Assembly (NCBI RefSeq): GCF_963662255.1
Contig: NW_026912159.1
Span: 1 to 64,000, forward strand
Length of the DNA stretch: 64,000 bases
Source: Cinclus cinclus
Taxonomy: Eukaryota; Chordata; Aves; Passeriformes; Cinclidae
Direction: 5' to 3'
The notes below the pieces were generated by a model, which saw only the letters and a program-made list of their open reading frames with translations, had not been told where the DNA came from and ran no database searches. Positions 22,065 through 34,475 of this stretch are shown piece by piece; within the stretch, counting starts at the first letter, position 1, and every line of letters begins with the position of its first letter. The position numbers and the translations under genes are program-made.

Positions 22065-23443
22065 ATGGAGACGGAAAGCTTCTCGGCTACAATCTCGCCT
22101 AGAACAACTGCGGCTACACATTAAGCTCGCCCGGAACGCCCTGCTGAAACTTGCCTTCTGGCACCACATTCGCGGGGCAGCCGTCTTTCTTCGGCCACCT
22201 GCCAAGTGGCCCCATATCGCCGCGCTCGTTGCACTCCGCTTGTCAGATTGGCTTCCCGTGGCGCTGATTTCAGCCTGGCCAAATACTAGCGCTGCGGAGA
22301 GCTGTCTCGCAGACAATCATGTTCCAGCATAGAAATTTGTCCTGCAATGTTCCCCCCTCTTTTCCCGCATGGTGTTGCTCTGATGAATGCCTTGAGCATG
22401 GAACGACTTAAGCCAGCAAGTATTCCTCGCCGGCCACCTCTCGCTGTGCAAGAGGTATGCCGTGGACCCTTTGAACGCTGCCAAGCAAAAAGCAGAGCAG
22501 TGACCATAAAAGCGAGGAGAGAGCATGCACGAAGCACACTAGTTCTGTCTAGTGCTTTCCGTGCAGAGAGGCGGCAAAGCTGAATGCCGTGCCAGAGCTT
22601 CACTTCTCGCTGGAGCACAGGAAGGCAAGAATGAAGAGGCAGAACACAGCCTTGGTTTCAGCAGCCTCCGGGACTGCAAAAGTTCAGCAATAGCTCTGTC
22701 AAAGCAGAACTCGGCTGAGAATGCTCTCGCAGCTTGGGAAAGTTAGGCGCAGCTGTTGACCAGCTCTGCCCGTGGCCACAGGCTGCTTCTTCCACCTTCA
22801 CTGTGGCAGAGCTTTTGCGGAACAGAGACGGCATTCTTCAAGGGCGTGTTCTCCAAGGTGCTGTGAAACAGAGCCTAGCACGCTGTCTCGCTGATCCTGG
22901 CTTTCGGCAAGCAGGCGTGCCAGACCGCTGACATTCTGCACTCTGGCAGCCTAGTTGCCAGCTTTCGGCAGCTGCTGTCCTAGCAAGGAAGCTCAGGGAG
23001 TCAAAGCCAGTGCCGGGCGGCACCTTTCTGCTTTGCCCGCCTAAGCGGCGCCACGCTCCCTCGGATACTGTGTCCTTTCCCTCTGCACTGCGTCTGCCGA
23101 GGTGCTCTGTGCCTCTCGGAGCAGAAGGGCAAAGGACAATGTTTTCCACAGCAGGGTAGAAATGGCATTGCTAGCAGGAAAGCTAGATGCCTTGGAACTG
23201 TCCCCTTAGCCCTTGCCACTCACTTCAGGCTCGTACGCTGAGCAGAACAGCCTGCTGTTCTGAAGCTTCGCTGGCTGCCGTTCGTGCCCAGACGCGATTT
23301 CCTTCCCAAGGAGGCGAAGCGCCGTCTACTTCTCGCAGCGAGCACGCTGCTCCTGGCTTTCGCTTCTGCCGCAACGAGCTCGCTACGAGCACTTTTCTTC
23401 TCAACCCTCTAGACCATTGCGTTCTGCTTTTCTTGTCTCGTGA
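22065..23443 (+). repeat. Copy 17, transition into the dimer block
   Basis: It has the A allele at +222, the G allele at +1044 and the G allele at 23338. It differs from the even-numbered members of the following dimer block by lacking 24201-type G and having the 23338 G. Confidence 0.85.
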
Positions 23444-26400
23444 ATGGAGACGGAAAGCTTCTCGGCTACAATCTCGCCTAGAACAACTGCGGCTACACAT
23501 TAAGCTCGCCCGGAACGCCCTGCTGAAACTTGCCTTCTGGCACCACATTCGCGGGGCAGCCGTCTTTCTTCGGCCACCTGCCAAGTGGCCCCATATCGCC
23601 GCGCTCGTTGCACTCCGCTTGTCAGATTGGCTTCCCGTGGCGCTGATTTCAGCCTGGCCAAATACTAGCGCTGCGGAGAGCTGTCTCGCAGACAATCATG
23701 TTCCAGCATAGAAATTTGTCCTGCAATGTTCCCCCCTCTTTTCCCGCATGGTGTTGCTCTGATGAATGCCTTGAGCATGGAACGACTTAAGCCAGCAAGT
23801 ATTCCTCGCCGGCCACCTCTCGCTGTGCAAGAGGTATGCCGTGGACCCTTTGAACGCTGCCAAGCAAAAAGCAGAGCAGTGACCATAAAAGCGAGGAGAG
23901 AGCATGCACGAAGCACACTAGTTCTGTCTAGTGCTTTCCGTGCAGAGAGGCGGCAAAGCTGAATGCCGTGCCAGAGCTTCACTTCTCGCTGGAGCACAGG
24001 AAGGCAAGAATGAAGAGGCAGAACACAGCCTTGGTTTCAGCAGCCTCCGGGACTGCAAAAGTTCAGCAATAGCTCTGTCAAAGCAGAACTCGGCTGAGAA
24101 TGCTCTCGCAGCTTGGGAAAGTTAGGCGCAGCTGTTGACCAGCTCTGCCCGTGGCCACAGGCTGCTTCTTCCACCTTCACTGTGGCAGAGCTTTTGCGGA
24201 GCAGAGACGGCATTCTTCAAGGGCGTGTTCTCCAAGGTGCTGTGAAACAGAGCCTAGCACGCTGTCTCGCTGATCCTGGCTTTCGGCAAGCAGGCGTGCC
24301 AGACCGCTGACATTCTGCACTCTGGCAGCCTAGTTGCCAGCTTTCGGCAGCTGCTGTCCTAGCAAGGAAGCTCAGGGAGTCAAAGCCAGTGCCGGGCGGC
24401 ACCTTTCTGCTTTGCCCGCCTAAGCGGCGCCACGCTCCCTCGGATACTGTGTCCTTTCCCTCTGCACTGCGTCTGCCGAGGTGCTCTGTGCCTCTCGGAG
24501 CAGAAGGGCAAAGGACAATGTTTTCCACAGCAGGGTAGAAATGGCATTGCTAGCAGGAAAGCTAGATGCCTTGGAACTGTCCCCTTAGCCCTTGCCACTC
24601 ACTTCAGGCTCGTACGCTGAGCAGAACAGCCTGCTGTTCTGAAGCTTCGCTGGCTGCCGTTCGTGCCCAGACGCGATTTCCTTCCCAAGGAGGCGAAGCG
24701 CCGTCTACTTCTCGCACCGAGCACGCTGCTCCTGGCTTTCGCTTCTGCCGCAACGAGCTCGCTACGAGCACTTTTCTTCTCAACCCTCTAGACCATTGCG
24801 TTCTGCTTTTCTTGTCTCGTGAATGGAGACGGAAAGCTTCTCGGCTACAATCTCGCCTAGAACAACTGCGGCTACACATTAAGCTCGCCCGGAACGCCCT
24901 GCTGAAACTTGCCTTCTGGCACCACATTCGCGGGGCAGCCGTCTTTCTTCGGCCACCTGCCAAGTGGCCCCATATCGCCGCGCTCGTTGCACTCCGCTTG
25001 TCAGATTGGCTTCCCGTGGCGCTGATTTCAGCCTGGCCAAATACTCGCGCTGCGGAGAGCTGTCTCGCAGACAATCATGTTCCAGCATAGAAATTTGTCC
25101 TGCAATGTTCCCCCCTCTTTTCCCGCATGGTGTTGCTCTGATGAATGCCTTGAGCATGGAACGACTTAAGCCAGCAAGTATTCCTCGCCGGCCACCTCTC
25201 GCTGTGCAAGAGGTATGCCGTGGACCCTTTGAACGCTGCCAAGCAAAAAGCAGAGCAGTGACCATAAAAGCGAGGAGAGAGCATGCACGAAGCACACTAG
25301 TTCTGTCTAGTGCTTTCCGTGCAGAGAGGCGGCAAAGCTGAATGCCGTGCCAGAGCTTCACTTCTCGCTGGAGCACAGGAAGGCAAGAATGAAGAGGCAG
25401 AACACAGCCTTGGTTTCAGCAGCCTCCGGGACTGCAAAAGTTCAGCAATAGCTCTGTCAAAGCAGAACTCGGCTGAGAATGCTCTCGCAGCTTGGGAAAG
25501 TTAGGCGCAGCTGTTGACCAGCTCTGCCCGTGGCCACAGGCTGCTTCTTCCACCTTCACTGTGGCAGAGCTTTTGCGGAACAGAGACGGCATTCTTCAAG
25601 GGCGTGTTCTCCAAGGTGCTGTGAAACAGAGCCTAGCACGCTGTCTCGCTGATCCTGGCTTTCGGCAAGCAGGCGTGCCAGACCGCTGACATTCTGCACT
25701 CTGGCAGCCTAGTTGCCAGCTTTCGGCAGCTGCTGTCCTAGCAAGGAAGCTCAGGGAGTCAAAGCCAGTGCCGGGCGGCACCTTTCTGCTTTGCCCGCCT
25801 AAGCGGCGCCACGCTCCCTCGGATACTGTGTCCTTTCCCTCTGCACTGCGTCTGCCGAGGTGCTCTGTGCCTCTCGGAGCAGAAGGGCAAAGGACAATGT
25901 TTTCCACAGCAGGGTAGAAATGGCATTGCTAGCAGGAAAGCTAGATGCCTTGGAACTGTCCCCTTAGCCCTTGCCACTCACTTCAGGCTCGTACGCTGAG
26001 CAGAACAGCCTGCTGTTCTGAAGCTTCGCTGGCTGCCGTTCGTGCCCAGACGCGATTTCCTTCCCAAGGAGGCGAAGCGCCGTCTACTTCTCGCAGCGAG
26101 CACGCTGCTCCTGGCTTTCGCTTCTGCCGCAACGAGCTCGCTACGAGCACTTTTCTTCTCAACCCTCTAGACCATTGCGTTCTGCTTTTCTTGTCTCGTG
26201 AATGGAGACGGAAAGCTTCTCGGCTACAATCTCGCCTAGAACAACTGCGGCTACACATTAAGCTCGCCCGGAACGCCCTGCTGAAACTTGCCTTCTGGCA
26301 CCACATTCGCGGGGCAGCCGTCTTTCTTCGGCCACCTGCCAAGTGGCCCCATATCGCCGCGCTCGTTGCACTCCGCTTGTCAGATTGGCTTCCCGTGGCG

Positions 26401-29400
26401 CTGATTTCAGCCTGGCCAAATACTAGCGCTGCGGAGAGCTGTCTCGCAGACAATCATGTTCCAGCATAGAAATTTGTCCTGCAATGTTCCCCCCTCTTTT
26501 CCCGCATGGTGTTGCTCTGATGAATGCCTTGAGCATGGAACGACTTAAGCCAGCAAGTATTCCTCGCCGGCCACCTCTCGCTGTGCAAGAGGTATGCCGT
26601 GGACCCTTTGAACGCTGCCAAGCAAAAAGCAGAGCAGTGACCATAAAAGCGAGGAGAGAGCATGCACGAAGCACACTAGTTCTGTCTAGTGCTTTCCGTG
26701 CAGAGAGGCGGCAAAGCTGAATGCCGTGCCAGAGCTTCACTTCTCGCTGGAGCACAGGAAGGCAAGAATGAAGAGGCAGAACACAGCCTTGGTTTCAGCA
26801 GCCTCCGGGACTGCAAAAGTTCAGCAATAGCTCTGTCAAAGCAGAACTCGGCTGAGAATGCTCTCGCAGCTTGGGAAAGTTAGGCGCAGCTGTTGACCAG
26901 CTCTGCCCGTGGCCACAGGCTGCTTCTTCCACCTTCACTGTGGCAGAGCTTTTGCGGAGCAGAGACGGCATTCTTCAAGGGCGTGTTCTCCAAGGTGCTG
27001 TGAAACAGAGCCTAGCACGCTGTCTCGCTGATCCTGGCTTTCGGCAAGCAGGCGTGCCAGACCGCTGACATTCTGCACTCTGGCAGCCTAGTTGCCAGCT
27101 TTCGGCAGCTGCTGTCCTAGCAAGGAAGCTCAGGGAGTCAAAGCCAGTGCCGGGCGGCACCTTTCTGCTTTGCCCGCCTAAGCGGCGCCACGCTCCCTCG
27201 GATACTGTGTCCTTTCCCTCTGCACTGCGTCTGCCGAGGTGCTCTGTGCCTCTCGGAGCAGAAGGGCAAAGGACAATGTTTTCCACAGCAGGGTAGAAAT
27301 GGCATTGCTAGCAGGAAAGCTAGATGCCTTGGAACTGTCCCCTTAGCCCTTGCCACTCACTTCAGGCTCGTACGCTGAGCAGAACAGCCTGCTGTTCTGA
27401 AGCTTCGCTGGCTGCCGTTCGTGCCCAGACGCGATTTCCTTCCCAAGGAGGCGAAGCGCCGTCTACTTCTCGCACCGAGCACGCTGCTCCTGGCTTTCGC
27501 TTCTGCCGCAACGAGCTCGCTACGAGCACTTTTCTTCTCAACCCTCTAGACCATTGCGTTCTGCTTTTCTTGTCTCGTGAATGGAGACGGAAAGCTTCTC
27601 GGCTACAATCTCGCCTAGAACAACTGCGGCTACACATTAAGCTCGCCCGGAACGCCCTGCTGAAACTTGCCTTCTGGCACCACATTCGCGGGGCAGCCGT
27701 CTTTCTTCGGCCACCTGCCAAGTGGCCCCATATCGCCGCGCTCGTTGCACTCCGCTTGTCAGATTGGCTTCCCGTGGCGCTGATTTCAGCCTGGCCAAAT
27801 ACTCGCGCTGCGGAGAGCTGTCTCGCAGACAATCATGTTCCAGCATAGAAATTTGTCCTGCAATGTTCCCCCCTCTTTTCCCGCATGGTGTTGCTCTGAT
27901 GAATGCCTTGAGCATGGAACGACTTAAGCCAGCAAGTATTCCTCGCCGGCCACCTCTCGCTGTGCAAGAGGTATGCCGTGGACCCTTTGAACGCTGCCAA
28001 GCAAAAAGCAGAGCAGTGACCATAAAAGCGAGGAGAGAGCATGCACGAAGCACACTAGTTCTGTCTAGTGCTTTCCGTGCAGAGAGGCGGCAAAGCTGAA
28101 TGCCGTGCCAGAGCTTCACTTCTCGCTGGAGCACAGGAAGGCAAGAATGAAGAGGCAGAACACAGCCTTGGTTTCAGCAGCCTCCGGGACTGCAAAAGTT
28201 CAGCAATAGCTCTGTCAAAGCAGAACTCGGCTGAGAATGCTCTCGCAGCTTGGGAAAGTTAGGCGCAGCTGTTGACCAGCTCTGCCCGTGGCCACAGGCT
28301 GCTTCTTCCACCTTCACTGTGGCAGAGCTTTTGCGGAACAGAGACGGCATTCTTCAAGGGCGTGTTCTCCAAGGTGCTGTGAAACAGAGCCTAGCACGCT
28401 GTCTCGCTGATCCTGGCTTTCGGCAAGCAGGCGTGCCAGACCGCTGACATTCTGCACTCTGGCAGCCTAGTTGCCAGCTTTCGGCAGCTGCTGTCCTAGC
28501 AAGGAAGCTCAGGGAGTCAAAGCCAGTGCCGGGCGGCACCTTTCTGCTTTGCCCGCCTAAGCGGCGCCACGCTCCCTCGGATACTGTGTCCTTTCCCTCT
28601 GCACTGCGTCTGCCGAGGTGCTCTGTGCCTCTCGGAGCAGAAGGGCAAAGGACAATGTTTTCCACAGCAGGGTAGAAATGGCATTGCTAGCAGGAAAGCT
28701 AGATGCCTTGGAACTGTCCCCTTAGCCCTTGCCACTCACTTCAGGCTCGTACGCTGAGCAGAACAGCCTGCTGTTCTGAAGCTTCGCTGGCTGCCGTTCG
28801 TGCCCAGACGCGATTTCCTTCCCAAGGAGGCGAAGCGCCGTCTACTTCTCGCAGCGAGCACGCTGCTCCTGGCTTTCGCTTCTGCCGCAACGAGCTCGCT
28901 ACGAGCACTTTTCTTCTCAACCCTCTAGACCATTGCGTTCTGCTTTTCTTGTCTCGTGAATGGAGACGGAAAGCTTCTCGGCTACAATCTCGCCTAGAAC
29001 AACTGCGGCTACACATTAAGCTCGCCCGGAACGCCCTGCTGAAACTTGCCTTCTGGCACCACATTCGCGGGGCAGCCGTCTTTCTTCGGCCACCTGCCAA
29101 GTGGCCCCATATCGCCGCGCTCGTTGCACTCCGCTTGTCAGATTGGCTTCCCGTGGCGCTGATTTCAGCCTGGCCAAATACTAGCGCTGCGGAGAGCTGT
29201 CTCGCAGACAATCATGTTCCAGCATAGAAATTTGTCCTGCAATGTTCCCCCCTCTTTTCCCGCATGGTGTTGCTCTGATGAATGCCTTGAGCATGGAACG
29301 ACTTAAGCCAGCAAGTATTCCTCGCCGGCCACCTCTCGCTGTGCAAGAGGTATGCCGTGGACCCTTTGAACGCTGCCAAGCAAAAAGCAGAGCAGTGACC

Positions 29401-30338
29401 ATAAAAGCGAGGAGAGAGCATGCACGAAGCACACTAGTTCTGTCTAGTGCTTTCCGTGCAGAGAGGCGGCAAAGCTGAATGCCGTGCCAGAGCTTCACTT
29501 CTCGCTGGAGCACAGGAAGGCAAGAATGAAGAGGCAGAACACAGCCTTGGTTTCAGCAGCCTCCGGGACTGCAAAAGTTCAGCAATAGCTCTGTCAAAGC
29601 AGAACTCGGCTGAGAATGCTCTCGCAGCTTGGGAAAGTTAGGCGCAGCTGTTGACCAGCTCTGCCCGTGGCCACAGGCTGCTTCTTCCACCTTCACTGTG
29701 GCAGAGCTTTTGCGGAGCAGAGACGGCATTCTTCAAGGGCGTGTTCTCCAAGGTGCTGTGAAACAGAGCCTAGCACGCTGTCTCGCTGATCCTGGCTTTC
29801 GGCAAGCAGGCGTGCCAGACCGCTGACATTCTGCACTCTGGCAGCCTAGTTGCCAGCTTTCGGCAGCTGCTGTCCTAGCAAGGAAGCTCAGGGAGTCAAA
29901 GCCAGTGCCGGGCGGCACCTTTCTGCTTTGCCCGCCTAAGCGGCGCCACGCTCCCTCGGATACTGTGTCCTTTCCCTCTGCACTGCGTCTGCCGAGGTGC
30001 TCTGTGCCTCTCGGAGCAGAAGGGCAAAGGACAATGTTTTCCACAGCAGGGTAGAAATGGCATTGCTAGCAGGAAAGCTAGATGCCTTGGAACTGTCCCC
30101 TTAGCCCTTGCCACTCACTTCAGGCTCGTACGCTGAGCAGAACAGCCTGCTGTTCTGAAGCTTCGCTGGCTGCCGTTCGTGCCCAGACGCGATTTCCTTC
30201 CCAAGGAGGCGAAGCGCCGTCTACTTCTCGCACCGAGCACGCTGCTCCTGGCTTTCGCTTCTGCCGCAACGAGCTCGCTACGAGCACTTTTCTTCTCAAC
30301 CCTCTAGACCATTGCGTTCTGCTTTTCTTGTCTCGTGA
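23444..30338 (+). repeat. Two-unit higher-order repeat (copies 18-22)
   Basis: Copies 18, 20 and 22 share A at +222, a G at +757 (24201, 26959 and 29717; A in every other copy) and C near +1279. Copies 19 and 21 share C at +222 (25046 and 27804), A at +757 and G near +1279 (26096 and 28854). The pattern repeats every 2,758 bp for two and a half periods. The +757 G is confined to this block, so the dimer was amplified locally and recently. Confidence 0.85.
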
Positions 30339-31717
30339 ATGGAGACGGAAAGCTTCTCGGCTACAATCTCGCCTAGAACAACTGCGGCTACACATTAAGC
30401 TCGCCCGGAACGCCCTGCTGAAACTTGCCTTCTGGCACCACATTCGCGGGGCAGCCGTCTTTCTTCGGCCACCTGCCAAGTGGCCCCATATCGCCGCGCT
30501 CGTTGCACTCCGCTTGTCAGATTGGTTTCCCGTGGCGCTGATTTCAGCCTGGCCAAATACTAGCGCTGCGGAGAGCTGTCTCGCAGACAATCATGTTCCA
30601 GCATAGAAATTTGTCCTGCAATGTTCCCCCCTCTTTTCCCGCATGGTGTTGCTCTGATGAATGCCTTGAGCATGGAACGACTTAAGCCAGCAAGTATTCC
30701 TCGCCGGCCACCTCTCGCTGTGCAAGAGGTATGCCGTGGACCCTTTGAACGCTGCCAAGCAAAAAGCAGAGCAGTGACCATAAAAGCGAGGAGAGAGCAT
30801 GCACGAAGCACACTAGTTCTGTCTAGTGCTTTCCGTGCAGAGAGGCGGCAAAGCTGAATGCCGTGCCAGAGCTTCACTTCTCGCTGGAGCACAGGAAGGC
30901 AAGAATGAAGAGGCAGAACACAGCCTTGGTTTCAGCAGCCTCCGGGACTGCAAAAGTTCAGCAATAGCTCTGTCAAAGCAGAACTCGGCTGAGAATGCTC
31001 TCGCAGCTTGGGAAAGTTAGGCGCAGCTGTTGACCAGCTCTGCCCGTGGCCACAGGCTGCTTCTTCCACCTTCACTGTGGCAGAGCTTTTGCGGAACAGA
31101 GACGGCATTCTTCAAGGGCGTGTTCTCCAAGGTGCTGTGAAACAGAGCCTAGCACGCTGTCTCGCTGATCCTGGCTTTCGGCAAGCAGGCGTGCCAGACC
31201 GCTGACATTCTGCACTCTGGCAGCCTAGTTGCCAGCTTTCGGCAGCTGCTGTCCTAGCAAGGAAGCTCAGGGAGTCAAAGCCAGTGCCGGGCGGCACCTT
31301 TCTGCTTTGCCCGCCTAAGCGGCGCCACGCTCCCTCGGATACTGTGTCCTTTCCCTCTGCACTGCGTCTGCCGAGGTGCTCTGTGCCTCTCGGAGCAGAA
31401 GGGCAAAGGACAATGTTTTCCACAGCAGGGTAGAAATGGCATTGCTAGCAGGAAAGCTAGATGCCTTGGAACTGTCCCCTTAGCCCTTGCCACTCACTTC
31501 AGGCTCGTACGCTGAGCAGAACAGCCTGCTGTTCTGAAGCTTCGCTGGCTGCCGTTCGTGCCCAGACGCGATTTCCTTCCCAAGGAGGCGAAGCGCCGTC
31601 TACTTCTCGCACCGAGCACGCTGCTCCTGGCTTTCGCTTCTGCCGCAACGAGCTCGCTACGAGCACTTTTCTTCTCAACCCTCTAGACCATTGCGTTCTG
31701 CTTTTCTTGTCTCGTGA
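30339..31717 (+). repeat. Copy 23, first copy with the +188 T allele
   Basis: It carries C to T at 30526 (TTGGTTTCC), an allele otherwise seen in copies 29, 30, 37, 39, 40, 44, 45 and 47. It otherwise matches the array majority. Confidence 0.85.
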
Positions 31718-34475
31718 ATGGAGACGGAAAGCTTCTCGGCTACAATCTCGCCTAGAACAACTGCGGCTACACATTAAGCTCGCCCGGAACGCCCTGCTGA
31801 AACTTGCCTTCTGGCACCACATTCGCGGGGCAGCCGTCTTTCTTCGGCCACCTGCCAAGTGGCCCCATATCGCCGCGCTCGTTGCACTCCGCTTGTCAGA
31901 TTGGCTTCCCGTGGCGCTGATTTCAGCCTGGCCAAATACTAGCGCTGCGGAGAGCTGTCTCGCAGACAATCATGTTCCAGCATAGAAATTTGTCCTGCAA
32001 TGTTCCCCCCTCTTTTCCCGCATGGTGTTGCTCTGATGAATGCCTGGAGCATGGAACGACTTAAGCCAGCAAGTATTCCTCGCCGGCCACCTCTCGCTGT
32101 GCAAGAGGTATGCCGTGGAGCCTTGGAACGCTGCCAAGCAAAAAGCAGAGCAGTGACCATAAAAGCGAGGAGAGAGCATGCACGAAGCACACTAGTTCTG
32201 TCTAGTGCTTTCCGTGCAGAGAGGCGGCAAAGCTGAATGCCGTGCCAGAGCTTCACTTCTCGCTGGAGCACAGGAAGGCAAGAATGAAGAGGCAGAACAC
32301 AGCCTTGGTTTCAGCAGCCTCCGGGACTGCAAAAGTTCAGCAATAGCTCTGTCAAAGCAGAACTCGGCTGAGAATGCTCTCGCAGCTTGGGAAAGTTAGG
32401 CGCAGCTGTTGACCAGCTCTGCCCGTGGCCACAGGCTGCTTCTTCCACCTTCACTGTGGCAGAGCTTTTGCGGAACAGAGACGGCATTCTTCAAGGGCGT
32501 GTTCTCCAAGGTGCTGTGAAACAGAGCCTAGCACGCTGTCTCGCTGATCCTGGCTTTCGGCAAGCAGGCGTGCCAGACCGCTGACATTCTGCACTCTGGC
32601 AGCCTAGTTGCCAGCTTTCGGCAGCTGCTGTCCTAGCAAGGAAGCTCAGGGAGTCAAAGCCAGTGCCGGGCGGCACCTTTCTGCTTTGCCCGCCTAAGCG
32701 GCGCCACGCTCCCTCGGATACTGTGTCCTTTCCCTCTGCACTGCGTCTGCCGAGGTGCTCTGTGCCTCTCGGAGCAGAAGGGCAAAGGACAATGTTTTCC
32801 ACAGCAGGGTAGAAATGGCATTGCTAGCAGGAAAGCTAGATGCCTTGGAACTGTCCCCTTAGCCCTTGCCACTCACTTCAGGCTCGTACGCTGAGCAGAA
32901 CAGCCTGCTGTTCTGAAGCTTCGCTGGCTGCCGTTCGTGCCCAGACGCGATTTCCTTCCCAAGGAGGCGAAGCGCCGTCTACTTCTCGCACCGAGCACGC
33001 TGCTCCTGGCTTTCGCTTCTGCCGCAACGAGCTCGCTACGAGCACTTTTCTTCTCAACCCTCTAGACCATTGCGTTCTGCTTTTCTTGTCTCGTGAATGG
33101 AGACGGAAAGCTTCTCGGCTACAATCTCGCCTAGAACAACTGCGGCTACACATTAAGCTCGCCCGGAACGCCCTGCTGAAACTTGCCTTCTGGCACCACA
33201 TTCGCGGGGCAGCCGTCTTTCTTCGGCCACCTGCCAAGTGGCCCCATATCGCCGCGCTCGTTGCACTCCGCTTGTCAGATTGGCTTCCCGTGGCGCTGAT
33301 TTCAGCCTGGCCAAATACTAGCGCTGCGGAGAGCTGTCTCGCAGACAATCATGTTCCAGCATAGAAATTTGTCCTGCAATGTTCCCCCCTCTTTTCCCGC
33401 ATGGTGTTGCTCTGATGAATGCCTGGAGCATGGAACGACTTAAGCCAGCAAGTATTCCTCGCCGGCCACCTCTCGCTGTGCAAGAGGTATGCCGTGGAGC
33501 CTTGGAACGCTGCCAAGCAAAAAGCAGAGCAGTGACCATAAAAGCGAGGAGAGAGCATGCACGAAGCACACTAGTTCTGTCTAGTGCTTTCCGTGCAGAG
33601 AGGCGGCAAAGCTGAATGCCGTGCCAGAGCTTCACTTCTCGCTGGAGCACAGGAAGGCAAGAATGAAGAGGCAGAACACAGCCTTGGTTTCAGCAGCCTC
33701 CGGGACTGCAAAAGTTCAGCAATAGCTCTGTCAAAGCAGAACTCGGCTGAGAATGCTCTCGCAGCTTGGGAAAGTTAGGCGCAGCTGTTGACCAGCTCTG
33801 CCCGTGGCCACAGGCTGCTTCTTCCACCTTCACTGTGGCAGAGCTTTTGCGGAACAGAGACGGCATTCTTCAAGGGCGTGTTCTCCAAGGTGCTGTGAAA
33901 CAGAGCCTAGCACGCTGTCTCGCTGATCCTGGCTTTCGGCAAGCAGGCGTGCCAGACCGCTGACATTCTGCACTCTGGCAGCCTAGTTGCCAGCTTTCGG
34001 CAGCTGCTGTCCTAGCAAGGAAGCTCAGGGAGTCAAAGCCAGTGCCGGGCGGCACCTTTCTGCTTTGCCCGCCTAAGCGGCGCCACGCTCCCTCGGATAC
34101 TGTGTCCTTTCCCTCTGCACTGCGTCTGCCGAGGTGCTCTGTGCCTCTCGGAGCAGAAGGGCAAAGGACAATGTTTTCCACAGCAGGGTAGAAATGGCAT
34201 TGCTAGCAGGAAAGCTAGATGCCTTGGAACTGTTCCCTTAGCCCTTGCCACTCACTTCAGGCTCGTACGCTGAGCAGAACAGCCTGCTGTTCTGAAGCTT
34301 CGCTGGCTGCCGTTCGTGCCCAGACGCGATTTCCTTCCCAAGGAGGCGAAGCGCCGTCTACTTCTCGCACCGAGCACGCTGCTCCTGGCTTTCGCTTCTG
34401 CCGCAACGAGCTCGCTACGAGCACTTTTCTTCTCAACCCTCTAGACCATTGCGTTCTGCTTTTCTTGTCTCGTGA
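31718..34475 (+). repeat. Copies 24 and 25, near-identical neighbours
   Basis: Both carry the same rare triple: T to G at 32046/33425, C to G at 32120/33499 and T to G at 32125/33504. The only difference I noticed between them is a private C to T at 34234 in copy 25. A very recent one-unit duplication explains this. Confidence 0.8.
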
